A DNA stretch of 64,000 bases from an uncultured Kordia sp. (lineage in GTDB: Bacteria; Bacteroidota; Bacteroidia; Flavobacteriales; Flavobacteriaceae), in assembly GCF_947489565.1 (NCBI RefSeq), contig NZ_CANLEA010000006.1:1-64000 (forward strand), read 5' to 3'. The notes below the pieces were generated by a model, which had not been told where the DNA came from, did no database searches, and was given only the letters and a program-made list of their open reading frames with translations. Positions 26,809 to 35,131 of this stretch are shown piece by piece. Each line of letters opens with the position of its first letter. The first letter of the stretch is position 1. The translations under genes were made by a program, and so were the position numbers.

Positions 26809-27581
26809 TTTTGAATGGTTGTGTGTTTTAATTTTTTATTTAAAAGCATTTCAGAAGTGCCAATATGAACTTTTTGCACTTTGTGATTAATCGCATGGAA
26901 ACAATTGGTGAGTTTGGGTAACATTCCATCCACAATGATGTTTTTTTCAAGTAAAGATTGATAGTTTTTAGTATCAATCGTTTCAATCACAGAATTGTCA
27001 TCATGGATATTTTCTAAAACGCCATTTTTTTCAAAGCAATAGTATAATTCGGTTGTATAATCATTCGCGAAAGCAATCGCCAATTCGGAAGCGACGGTGT
27101 CTGCATTTGTATTTAATAATTGTCCGTTTTCATCATGTGTGATGGCGCAAAATATAGGCGTAATAGTATGATCGAGTAGGAGTTGTAAGTGTTCAATATT
27201 TACTTTTTCAATATCGCCTACAAATCCATAATCAATAGCAGTTACAGGACGTTTTTTAGCAATAATACTATTGCCGTCGGCTCCCGAAAATCCAATAGCA
27301 TTGGTGTTTTTTGCTTGTAATATTGCCACAATTTTTTTGTTGATCTTTCCTGCATATACCATGGTAATAATGTCTAAAGTTTCTGCATTTGTAATGCGTC
27401 TTCCGTTGATCATTTGTACGTCAATGTCCATTTGCTGCGCCAATTGCGTGGCTGATTTTCCTCCTCCGTGGACTAAAATTTTAGGAGCTTCTAACTGCGC
27501 AAAATCATCCAAAAACAAATGCAATGCCTTTTCATCATTAATGATATGACCGCCAATTTTTACAATTTTTAAAGTTTGCAT
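26805..27581 (-). CDS. argB: N-acetylglutamate kinase (acylglutamate kinase)
   Basis: A 258-residue amino-acid kinase: KIGGHII at the N-terminus, LVHGGGKSATQLA as the phosphate-binding glycine loop, GFSGADGN, and a late NCFHAINHKV. It phosphorylates the gamma-carboxyl of N-acylglutamate. It is shorter than arginine-sensitive ArgB enzymes and lacks their N-terminal helix, which fits a kinase without arginine feedback and makes control at the leader more relevant. Confidence 0.92.
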   Translation of the reverse strand: MQTLKIVKIGGHIINDEKALHLFLDDFAQLEAPKILVHGGGKSATQLAQQMDIDVQMINGRRITNAETLDIITMVYAGKINKKIVAILQAKNTNAIGFSGADGNSIIAKKRPVTAIDYGFVGDIEKVNIEHLQLLLDHTITPIFCAITHDENGQLLNTNADTVASELAIAFANDYTTELYYCFEKNGVLENIHDDNSVIETIDTKNYQSLLEKNIIVDGMLPKLTNCFHAINHKVQKVHIGTSEMLLNKKLKHTTIQK

Positions 27582-27607
27582 AACTATTGTTTTTTTATAT
27601 TTGAATT

Positions 27608-27727
27608 ATGTATGAATATTTAATTGAACCTATTTTAAAATTCTTATTTCGCCCATTTTTAAACTTGTTAGAACAATTATTTCAACTGTTTGGAGATCTT
27701 TTTAGTTCTCGAAAAAAGAAGAAATAA
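27608..27727 (+). CDS. Candidate 39-residue amphipathic small protein opposite the arg operon
   Basis: A complete ATG-TAA frame that exactly fills the only large gap inside the arginine operon, on the other strand. It starts MYEYLIEPILKFLF, continues with hydrophobic residues (NLLEQLFQLFGDLF) and ends with SSRKKKK. An amphipathic or membrane-associating helix with a basic tail is predicted. Its stop abuts the argF' stop. No homology is claimed; chance remains possible at this length. Confidence 0.35.
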   Translation: MYEYLIEPILKFLFRPFLNLLEQLFQLFGDLFSSRKKKK

Positions 27728-28663
27728 CTACAGATTTTCTAACATTTTCTTCAAGACTATTTGTGCCGAAAACACTCTATTAAGCGCTTGTTGAATCACA
27801 ATAGAATTTTCGCCATCCAAGACAGCATCTTCCACAACAACGTTTCTTCTCACAGGCAAACAATGCATGAATTTTGCTTCCTTTAGTGTATCTTTTGTAA
27901 GCATCCAATTAGAATCCTGATGTAGCACTTTTCCATACGATTCGTAACTGCTCCAGTTTTTTGCATACACAAAATCAGCATCTTGTAAAGCTTCTTTTTG
28001 ATCATAATAAACAGGAACATTTTTAGTGATTTCTGAATCGAGCTCATAACCTTCCGGATGTGTAATACTGAAATCGATATTAAGCGATTGCATCATTTTT
28101 ACAAACGAATTTGCAACTGCTTGTGGCAATGCTTTTGGATGTGGCGCCCAAGACAAAACGACTTTAGGTTGCTGCTTTTTTTGCAACTCCGTAATGGTGA
28201 TGGCGTCTGCCAATGCTTGCAACGGATGCATAGTGGCACTTTCCATATTTACAATGGGGACAGTGGCATGTTTTGTAAAACTGTTCAAAATCCATTCAGA
28301 AGTATCTTTTTCTTTATCTTCTAAACTTGGAAAAGCTCTAATCGCTATGATATCTGCGTATTGCGAAATGACCTGTGCCGCTTCTTTGACATGTTCAGAG
28401 GAATTTAAATTCATAATCGTACCTTCTTCAAATTCTAAATTCCAAGCGTCATTTACGTTTAAAATCATGACGTCCATTCCTAAATTTTTAGCTGCTTTTT
28501 CGGTGCTCAATCGCGTTCGTAAACTTGCATTAAAAAAGAGCATGACCAATGTTTTATTAGTACCTAAAGCTTTGTGTGCAAATGGATTTTCCTTTAATAA
28601 AATTGCTTCCTGGATCGTTTCAGGGATATTGTCTATATCATAAATTGTGGTATACTTTTTCAT
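27728..28663 (-). CDS. argF': N-acylornithine carbamoyltransferase (acetyl- or succinyl-ornithine)
   Basis: A 311-residue transcarbamylase. Carbamoyl-phosphate binding is shown by FFNASLRTRLST, and acylornithine-type features by WAPHPKALPQAV and MHCLPVRRN. The residue that sets acyl specificity (Glu92 in the Xanthomonas acetylornithine enzyme, Pro90 in the Bacteroides fragilis succinylornithine enzyme) aligns with Ser89 in NLNSSEHVKEA. A non-Glu residue favours succinylornithine. It overlaps argD by four bases. Confidence 0.9.
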   Translation of the reverse strand: MKKYTTIYDIDNIPETIQEAILLKENPFAHKALGTNKTLVMLFFNASLRTRLSTEKAAKNLGMDVMILNVNDAWNLEFEEGTIMNLNSSEHVKEAAQVISQYADIIAIRAFPSLEDKEKDTSEWILNSFTKHATVPIVNMESATMHPLQALADAITITELQKKQQPKVVLSWAPHPKALPQAVANSFVKMMQSLNIDFSITHPEGYELDSEITKNVPVYYDQKEALQDADFVYAKNWSSYESYGKVLHQDSNWMLTKDTLKEAKFMHCLPVRRNVVVEDAVLDGENSIVIQQALNRVFSAQIVLKKMLENL

Positions 28664-29787
28664 GCTAAAACCTTTTTTAATGCTTCAAAAAATACATTGA
28701 TATGTTGTTTGGTAATCGTCAATGGCGGAAGGATTCTCAATACATTCGGATTGGCAGCACTTCCTGTAAAAATTTGATGCTTATGAATCAGTGTTTTTCG
28801 AATTTCTGTTACAGGAAAATCAAATTCCAATCCGAGCATCAATCCTCTTCCTTTTGTGTTTTTGACTTTGGAAATTTTGGCAGCTTCCGCTAGAAAGTAC
28901 TCAGAAACTTCCGTAGCATTTTGCATTAACTGTTGTGTTTCAATCACCTCTAAAACGGCTAAAGAAGCACTACAAGCCAAGTGATTTCCGCCAAAAGTGG
29001 TGCCCAATAAACCATGCGAAGCTTTGATTTTTGGGTGAATCAAAATACCGCCAATCGGGAATCCATTTCCCATCCCTTTTGCCATTGAAATAATATCGGG
29101 CGTAATAAGATGTTTTTGAAACGAAAAGAAATCGCCCGTTCTTCCAAAACCTGCTTGGACTTCATCGGCAATGAGCAGTGTATTGTATTGTTTGCATAGA
29201 ATATCAAGTCCTTGATAGAATGCAGTTGTACTTTCATCCAATCCGCCAACACCTTGAATACATTCAATAATCACAGCACAAGTATTGTCTTCTTTTAGTA
29301 CAGTTTCGACCGCGTTTAAATCTCCCAAATCGACAAAATCAACTTTTTGTTGTGCGTTTATGGGCGCTACAATCTTAGCATTATCGGTAGCTGCAACTGC
29401 TGCTGAGGTTCTTCCGTGAAACGCCTTTTTAAAAGCCAATACATTTGTTTTGTGTGTGTGAAAAGATGCTAGTTTTAATGCATTTTCGTTGGCTTCTGCG
29501 CCAGAATTACACAAAAACAATTCATAACCTTTACAATTGGATAGATGGGTTAGTTTGCTTGCTAATTTTTCTTGAAGCGGATTTTGAACGGAATTGCTAT
29601 AAAACCCTATTTTTCGCAACTGATTTGAAATAGCCGTTACATATGTTGGATGCGAATGTCCAATGGAAATCACAGCATGGCCGCCATACAAATCAAGATA
29701 TTTGGTACTGTTTTGATCGTACACATATACATCTTTGGCCGAAACAGGCGTGATATTGAATAGTGGATATACGTTAAATAAACTCAT
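28660..29787 (-). CDS. argD: Acylornithine aminotransferase
   Basis: A 375-residue class III PLP aminotransferase. DEVQAGFGRTG and the PLP lysine in ISMAKGMGNGFPIGG are present, with the cofactor-binding SGAEANENALK. It converts N-acylglutamate semialdehyde to N-acylornithine. It lies 12 bp after argC and overlaps argF' by four bases. Confidence 0.93.
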   Translation of the reverse strand: MSLFNVYPLFNITPVSAKDVYVYDQNSTKYLDLYGGHAVISIGHSHPTYVTAISNQLRKIGFYSNSVQNPLQEKLASKLTHLSNCKGYELFLCNSGAEANENALKLASFHTHKTNVLAFKKAFHGRTSAAVAATDNAKIVAPINAQQKVDFVDLGDLNAVETVLKEDNTCAVIIECIQGVGGLDESTTAFYQGLDILCKQYNTLLIADEVQAGFGRTGDFFSFQKHLITPDIISMAKGMGNGFPIGGILIHPKIKASHGLLGTTFGGNHLACSASLAVLEVIETQQLMQNATEVSEYFLAEAAKISKVKNTKGRGLMLGLEFDFPVTEIRKTLIHKHQIFTGSAANPNVLRILPPLTITKQHINVFFEALKKVLA

Positions 29788-29799
29788 AATGATGTGTTG

Positions 29800-30777
29800 T
29801 TAAAAAAAGGTAGCTTTCAATTGAAGTCCTTCCGTTTCTTCAAAGCCAAACATCAAATTCATATTCTGAATTGCTTGACCAGAAGCACCTTTTAAAAGAT
29901 TGTCAATACTACTTGTGATTAATAATTTGTTTTCGTGTTTGTGAAGATGTAGTAAACATTTATTCGTATTTACTACTTGCTTTAAATGCACTTGTTGAGT
30001 GCTTACAAACGTAAATGCGGCATCCTTATAGAAATCCTTATAAAGTATTTCAGCTTCTTCTAAACTGCCTTCAAACTTGGTGTATACTGTTGCAAAAATG
30101 CCTCTGCTAAAGTTTCCTCTGTTCGGCATAAAATTAATTTCAGCATTAAAATCATTTTGCAACTGTTGCATTGTTTGATGAATTTCACCTAAATGCTGAT
30201 GTGTAAAAGGTTTGTAATAAGAAAAATTATTGTCTCTCCATGCAAAATGTGTTGTTTTTGACAATGAAGTTCCTGCGCCAGTAGCACCAGTAACCGCATT
30301 GATATGTACATCATTTTGTAACAATCTATGATGCGCTAAAGGAAGTAATGCCAATTGTAAAGCAGTGGCAAAACAACCTGGATTGGCAATATTCTGAGCT
30401 TTTTTGATGGCTTCTTTTTGTAATTCTGGCAATCCGTATACAAAAGATAACTCTTCAAACTTTTGATCGTCTTTCAATCTAAAGTCATTACTCAAGTCTA
30501 TAATTTTAGTGTTTGCTGAGAATTTATGTGCTGCTAAAAATGCTTTTGAGTTTCCGTGTCCCAAACACAAAAACACCAAATCGACTTCCGTATTAATAGT
30601 ACTCGTAAATGACATCTCTGTAGTACCAATTAAATCTTGATGAACAGCACTGATTTTATTTTCAGCATTGGAAGTACTATACACAAAATTGATATTGACT
30701 TTCCCATGATGTATCAATAACCTGATAAGTTCGCCTGCGGTATAACCTGCGCCGCCTATGATGCCTACTTCTATCAT
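29800..30777 (-). CDS. argC: N-acyl-gamma-glutamyl-phosphate reductase
   Basis: A 325-residue reductase: NAD(P)-binding GGAGYTAGELIRLL at the N-terminus and the catalytic cysteine in NPGCFATALQL. It reduces acylglutamyl phosphate to the semialdehyde. The start overlaps argG's stop by four bases. Confidence 0.95.
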   Translation of the reverse strand: MIEVGIIGGAGYTAGELIRLLIHHGKVNINFVYSTSNAENKISAVHQDLIGTTEMSFTSTINTEVDLVFLCLGHGNSKAFLAAHKFSANTKIIDLSNDFRLKDDQKFEELSFVYGLPELQKEAIKKAQNIANPGCFATALQLALLPLAHHRLLQNDVHINAVTGATGAGTSLSKTTHFAWRDNNFSYYKPFTHQHLGEIHQTMQQLQNDFNAEINFMPNRGNFSRGIFATVYTKFEGSLEEAEILYKDFYKDAAFTFVSTQQVHLKQVVNTNKCLLHLHKHENKLLITSSIDNLLKGASGQAIQNMNLMFGFEETEGLQLKATFF

Positions 30778-31970
30778 ATTGCTGAGTTTATATGTTGATA
30801 TATTTTGTTTTGATTGCCCAAAATTTTGATAAAACCTTTAGCTTCATTGGCAGTCCAACCAGAGTTCATTTCGCCGTAACTGCCAAACTTTGCATTCATC
30901 AAATCATGTGCTGATTGAATGCCATCTAAAGTAAAATGATACGGTTTGAGCGTGATAAAAACGTCTCCAGAAACCTTAGTTTGACTGCTTTCGAGATAAC
31001 TTTCGATGTCTCGCATCACAGGATCTAAGTATTGTCCTTCATGTAAATGCATGCCGTAAAAATTGGAGAGATATTCTTTGTGTTGCAATTGCCATTTGGT
31101 CAATGTGTGTTTCTCCAATAAATGATGCGCTTTGATGCAAATAATTGCTGCTGCCGCTTCAAATCCGACTCTTCCTTTTATACCAACAATGGTATCACCA
31201 ACATGAATATCTCTTCCAATTGCATAAGCAGCTGCTAGTGTGTTTAGGGTTTCGATGTTGATTTCTGGTGCATTTTGTTGTCCATTTACAGCAACCAATT
31301 CACCTTGTAAAAATGTAAGTTGAACTTTTTCTGCTTCTTGTTTTTGTAGTTGAGAAGGATAAGCTTCTTCGGGTAATGATTTATGAGAAGTCAAAGTTTC
31401 ATCGCCACCAACACTCGTTCCCCAAAGCCCTTTGTTAATGGAGTATTTTGCTTTCTCCCAAGATAAATCGACACCATTCACTTTTAAATACTGAATTTCT
31501 TCTTCACGCGTTAATTTCTGATCTCTGATTGGTGTTATGATCTCAATTTCTGGAGCTAAGATTTGAAAAATCATGTCAAAACGCACTTGATCATTTCCTG
31601 CACCTGTACTTCCATGCGCAATATAGTTGGCATCAATACTTTTTGCATATTCAATAATTTCAATGGCTTGCACAATACGTTCGGCACTTACAGAAAGCGG
31701 ATAGGTATTGTTTTTCAATACATTTCCGAAAATTAAATACTTCACTACTTTTTCATAAAAAGTTTTAATAGCGTCAATATTTTTATAGGTTGAAACGCCC
31801 ATTTGATATGCGTTTTCTTCAATTGTTTTAATTTCTTTTTGTGTAAAACCGCCCGTATTTACACTGACTGCATGTACTTCAAAATGTTGCTCTTTGGTGA
31901 GATGTATGGCGCAATACGACGTGTCCAATCCGCCACTATACGCAAGGACTAATTTCTTTGGAGTTTTCAT
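30774..31970 (-). CDS. argG: Argininosuccinate synthase
   Basis: A 398-residue ATP-pyrophosphatase-fold enzyme joining citrulline and aspartate. The N-terminal LVLAYSGGLDTSY P-loop is typical, and HGSTGAGNDQVRF supports the call. It is the second gene of the operon and overlaps the GNAT gene by four bases. Confidence 0.95.
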   Translation of the reverse strand: MKTPKKLVLAYSGGLDTSYCAIHLTKEQHFEVHAVSVNTGGFTQKEIKTIEENAYQMGVSTYKNIDAIKTFYEKVVKYLIFGNVLKNNTYPLSVSAERIVQAIEIIEYAKSIDANYIAHGSTGAGNDQVRFDMIFQILAPEIEIITPIRDQKLTREEEIQYLKVNGVDLSWEKAKYSINKGLWGTSVGGDETLTSHKSLPEEAYPSQLQKQEAEKVQLTFLQGELVAVNGQQNAPEINIETLNTLAAAYAIGRDIHVGDTIVGIKGRVGFEAAAAIICIKAHHLLEKHTLTKWQLQHKEYLSNFYGMHLHEGQYLDPVMRDIESYLESSQTKVSGDVFITLKPYHFTLDGIQSAHDLMNAKFGSYGEMNSGWTANEAKGFIKILGNQNKIYQHINSAI

Positions 31971-32632
31971 TTTTTATCTTTTTTTAAAAACAAGGCTTGT
32001 TTGATGCTTTTTAATCTTTTAAAAACCTGTTCTTTTACTCGATAATCGAGATTTAAATTTTCTGAGGTTTGCTCAACTTGGTTCTTATTTGTTTTTTGTG
32101 TTGAATCATTTGAATTTGGATCGTACAACATGCCTGTACATAAGCACATTTTTTGCTTTGTACGTTTTAAAACATCAAAGTTTTTGCAGGTTTGACAGCC
32201 ATTCCAAAAGGATTGATCTTCTGTGAGTTCTGAAAATGTTACAGGTTTATAACCCAATTCGCTGTTGAGTTTCATCACAGCTAATCCTGTAGTGATGCTG
32301 AATACTTTTGCATTGGGAAACTTGGTTCTGGAGTGTTCAAAAATCTTTTTCTTGATTTGTTTGGCAATGCCTTTTCCTCTGTAGTCAGGATGTACAATGA
32401 GTCCAGAGTTTGCGACAAATTTTCCATGACTCCAAGCTTCGATATAGCAGAAGCCTACAAATGTTTCGCCATCTAAGGCAATGACAGCATTTCCTTGCTC
32501 CATTTTTGAGATGATGTATGCTGGCTTTCGCTTTGCGATTCCTGTGCCTCTTACTTGTGCAGCTTGTAAAATAGTTTCACAAATAGTTTCAGCGTAAACG
32601 CGATGTGAATTGTTTGCAATGACAATTTCCAT
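31967..32632 (-). CDS. GNAT acyltransferase heading the arginine operon (candidate first-step enzyme)
   Basis: A 221-residue GNAT protein. Motif A is clear (VHPDYRGKGIAKQIKKKIF). After residue ~150 comes a cysteine-rich piece (CQTCKNFDV, then MCLC) that could bind metal, then a charged tail. No argA or argJ occurs in the operon, so this is the obvious candidate for acylating glutamate (acetyl or succinyl), the first step of the pathway. That assignment rests on position, not on motifs. Confidence 0.8.
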   Translation of the reverse strand: MEIVIANNSHRVYAETICETILQAAQVRGTGIAKRKPAYIISKMEQGNAVIALDGETFVGFCYIEAWSHGKFVANSGLIVHPDYRGKGIAKQIKKKIFEHSRTKFPNAKVFSITTGLAVMKLNSELGYKPVTFSELTEDQSFWNGCQTCKNFDVLKRTKQKMCLCTGMLYDPNSNDSTQKTNKNQVEQTSENLNLDYRVKEQVFKRLKSIKQALFLKKDKK

Positions 32633-32692
32633 GGTGTTTCATTAAAAATGATTAAAATATTGTTTGATGTATGTTGGAAAGAAGAACCGGAC

Positions 32693-32761
32693 TCACCTAA
32701 GTTCCCATAATAGAAGTACACCCTTACGGGCGGCGAATGAAAAAGCGGCGTACGGGAACAT
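32693..32761 (-). promoter_or_regulatory. Second leader element of the arg operon: hairpins plus a 22-codon ORF
   Basis: Just upstream of the GNAT gene the leader RNA can form an outer stem GUUCCC/GGGAAC and an adjacent inner stem GUACGCC/GGUGUAC. A competing CCC-GUAA-GGG hairpin with a GNRA loop shares bases with the inner stem. The same bases contain a 22-residue ORF on the minus strand, beginning MFPYAAFSFAARKG and ending WELR. Its GC content contrasts with the AT-rich flanks. It could be the switching part of an attenuator or control translation of the first gene, whose start lies 61 bp downstream. Confidence 0.5.
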
Positions 32762-32870
32762 TGTTATTCGTTAAAATAACACAATTTTGATAAAATACTA
32801 TGGATATAAAATGATTCAAGAAATAATAAATAAAACTATATAAATACTAAAGTGTTGCTAGATCGAAGAA

Positions 32871-32897
32871 TTAGCAGCGGCGGCGTCGGAAACGCAT
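32871..32897 (-). CDS. Arginine-rich leader peptide MRFRRRRC of the arg operon
   Basis: The minus strand reads ATG CGT TTC CGA CGC CGC CGC TGC TAA: eight residues, five of them arginine, four consecutive, with three CGC codons that should be rare in such AT-rich DNA. It begins about 38 bases from the predicted transcription start and precedes the whole arginine biosynthetic operon. This is the hallmark of amino-acid attenuation: ribosomes stall on the arginine codons when charged tRNA-Arg is scarce. Confidence 0.7.
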   Translation of the reverse strand: MRFRRRRC

Positions 32898-32941
32898 CTC
32901 GGGTAGTATCGTGTATGTTTTATTTGGTGAAATCATCACTA

Positions 32942-32949
32942 CAAATCTA
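32942..32949 (-). promoter_or_regulatory. Predicted -7 box of the arg operon promoter
   Basis: Minus-strand TAGATTTG fits the Bacteroidetes -7 consensus TAnnTTTG. It would start transcription near 32935, so the arginine-rich leader peptide is at the very 5' end of the mRNA. No convincing -33 TTG was located. The rest of 32633-33142 has no other gene that I can support. Confidence 0.5.
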
Positions 32950-33142
32950 CAAATTATAGTTTTATGTGAGACATTAAATTTGATTTTCTAGTAAATTTTA
33001 TGAATATCTTAAAAAATGATTTTCAATTTTGAGATTATGAAAATTATTTATGGTTTTAAATGATAATTTGCTAGTATACAGTATTTGCAGAATGTTGTGT
33101 TAAAAACTGTCTTTGTTTTATTGGATGAACAGCTATTAAAAT

Positions 33143-33180
33143 AAAAACCACACGAATTTGATACATTCGTGTGGTTTTTT
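33143..33180. terminator. Intrinsic terminator
   Basis: Stem CCACACGAAT / ATTCGTGTGG with a seven-base loop, flanked by A and T tracts on both sides. It ends the leftward small membrane protein gene. Confidence 0.88.
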
Positions 33181-33204
33181 TATAAAATTTTAAAAAGTTA
33201 TTGG

Positions 33205-33561
33205 CTAGGCTTTATCTTTAATAAAAGGTCCTGCAATTCCCATGATACATCCAATTGCACCAATCCAAAGTCCCATACCAGCAGTTGCTAGTCCTGAACC
33301 AGAAGCCTCAGATATCCATATGATATCCATAATTAAAGCTAGAATAGCCGCAATGACAGCAACTATATTAGCCCATTTTTGTTTTTGGCCCATATATGAA
33401 CATACTGCAACGGCAATACCAAATGCCATGAATACATAAATAATAGGATTAGCACTAGCTCCAGCCCATAAGCTTACAGAGATAGGTCCTACAGAAACAG
33501 AAGGTAAAAAAACAGAAATAAAGATTAAGATTCCTCCAATAACTCCAATGAATTTTTTCAT
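33205..33561 (-). CDS. Small multi-pass membrane protein
   Basis: A 118-residue protein with four hydrophobic segments (about residues 5-27, 37-57, 64-84 and 92-112) rich in Gly, Ala and Ile, and a charged end (FIKDKA). No signal motif or active-site residues; the function is unknown. It is monocistronic with its own terminator. Confidence 0.7.
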   Translation of the reverse strand: MKKFIGVIGGILIFISVFLPSVSVGPISVSLWAGASANPIIYVFMAFGIAVAVCSYMGQKQKWANIVAVIAAILALIMDIIWISEASGSGLATAGMGLWIGAIGCIMGIAGPFIKDKA

Positions 33562-33868
33562 AATTAGTTTGTTTTGAATTAGATAGTTAGTTTTGAATTA
33601 ATTGATATTAGTGTGGTTTACTTGGGTTGTAAAGGTGTTTTACAACAACCTTTTTTAGGCTATTTAATTAATTGAGGAGATGTTTTTTTGATATATCGAA
33701 TATGTTATGTCTATTTGAATTATGTCTACAATTTATGTTTTTTATTTAAGAATTTGCAAATAATTTTAAGTAAAAATTAATAATTATTGATTTTTTTAAG
33801 ACAAATATTGTTAAATGTAATGATTTGGTGGCTGTAAAAAATGATGCTTTATTAGTGAGTTGCTATCT
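33562..33868. other. Intergenic stretch with a hairpin
   Basis: No gene is seen. At 33626-33646 GTTGTAAA / TTTACAAC forms a stem, and AACCTTTTTT follows on the + strand, so it resembles a rightward terminator without an evident gene. On the minus strand the same hairpin would lie in the leader of the small membrane protein. Confidence 0.4.
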
Positions 33869-34399
33869 TTAACGAAGTGAAGCAATTAAGTCAGAAAATA
33901 CAGTGATACATTTTTGTTTTAATTGCTTTTCATGGAGCTCTTCGGGAAGTTGAACGTATTGTACGGGCAATTGATGATATTGTTTTTTTTGTAATGTCTG
34001 AAGTTTATTGGTAGAAAGTAAAATAGCGCCGTCCACACTTCCGTCACTGATACTTTGTAAGCATTCTTTTTCACGTTCTAATGCAGAAAAGGATTGAAAC
34101 AATACAATTCGATATCCAAATTTGGAAGCGGCTTTTTCAATATGGTATAAAAAACAACTGTAAATTCCAGTATTGATTTGCGGAATGATAATCGCAATAG
34201 CATTGGTTTGTTTTTTACGCAATGCTACCGCGTAATTATTAGCTACATAATTATGTTTTGAAGCTATCTTCTGAATTACTTTTCGGGTAGTAGGACTGAT
34301 GTCAAATTTGTTATTTAAAGCTTTGGAAACCGTAGAAATCGAAAACCCCGATAGTTGTGATAATTCTTTTAATGTGATGGCAGATTGTGTTAAGTTCAT
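33869..34399 (-). CDS. Short LacI-family protein lacking half of the effector domain
   Basis: A 176-residue protein. The N-terminal HTH and hinge are intact (TLKELSQLSGFSISTVSKALN, then YVANNYAVALRKKQTNAIAIIIP). Only the first part of the sugar-binding domain is present (to DGAILLSTNK), followed by an unrelated-looking tail (QLPVQYVQLPEEL...). Full-length relatives are about 340 residues. No matching second half exists in the following 300 bases, so this is a deletion or a mini-regulator rather than a frameshift. It overlaps the KDPG aldolase stop by four bases and probably binds the same type of operator. Confidence 0.75.
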   Translation of the reverse strand: MNLTQSAITLKELSQLSGFSISTVSKALNNKFDISPTTRKVIQKIASKHNYVANNYAVALRKKQTNAIAIIIPQINTGIYSCFLYHIEKAASKFGYRIVLFQSFSALEREKECLQSISDGSVDGAILLSTNKLQTLQKKQYHQLPVQYVQLPEELHEKQLKQKCITVFSDLIASLR

Positions 34400-35064
34400 G
34401 TTTTTAATGCTTTTATGATTTGAAGCGCTTCTTTGGTTAAACTTTCTATTTTTTGTAAATCAAATTCACCGTTTTCTTCCTTTTTAATCAGTTTTGAACC
34501 CATTCCAACACAAGTTGCGCCCGCGTTAAACCAGCCTTCTAAGTTTTCTTTTGTTGGAGCAACGCCACCAGTAGGCATAATACTTGTCCAAGGTTGCGGT
34601 CCTTTGATGGCCTTAATAAAGTTAGGTCCATAAATCCCACCTGGGAATAATTTTACAATTTCGCAGCCTAATTCTTCAGCTTTGGCAATTTCAGTTAATG
34701 AGCCACAACCTGGCGACCACAATACTTTTCGTCGGTTACAAACAAGAGCAATGTCTTCTCGTAAAACAGGAGTTACAATAAAATTTGCGCCAAGCGACAT
34801 ATACAAAGAAGCGGCAGCAGCATCAGTTACAGAACCAACTCCCATAATCATTCCTGGTAGTTCTGCAACTGCATATTTTGTTAATTCTCCAAAAACTTCA
34901 TGTGCAAAATCGCCACGAGCTGTAAATTCTAGTAAGCGCGCACCGCCATTGTAACATGCTTTTAATACTTTTTTGCTTACTTCTATATTGTTATTGAAAA
35001 ATAGCGGAACCAATCCAGTTTCCTGCATTACTCGAGCTACTTCTATTCTTGAATATTGTGCCAT
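34396..35064 (-). CDS. kdgA: 2-keto-3-deoxy-6-phosphogluconate aldolase
   Basis: A 222-residue class I aldolase. GARLLEFTARGDF holds the catalytic glutamate region, and VKLFPGG contains the Schiff-base lysine. Cleaves KDPG to pyruvate and glyceraldehyde 3-phosphate, the last step of alginate monomer use. It lies 67 bp behind the KDG kinase gene. Confidence 0.93.
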   Translation of the reverse strand: MAQYSRIEVARVMQETGLVPLFFNNNIEVSKKVLKACYNGGARLLEFTARGDFAHEVFGELTKYAVAELPGMIMGVGSVTDAAAASLYMSLGANFIVTPVLREDIALVCNRRKVLWSPGCGSLTEIAKAEELGCEIVKLFPGGIYGPNFIKAIKGPQPWTSIMPTGGVAPTKENLEGWFNAGATCVGMGSKLIKKEENGEFDLQKIESLTKEALQIIKALKT

Positions 35065-35131
35065 TATATAATTTATTTTTTATTCCCGTTTTCACGGGAA
35101 TTTTTTGAATATTAAATTAAAGTTCTACAGA

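Noticed and set aside
33562-33868. Second half of the short LacI protein displaced by a frameshift
   Set aside because: No frame in the following 300 bases encodes LacI-like sequence, so a simple frameshift is excluded.
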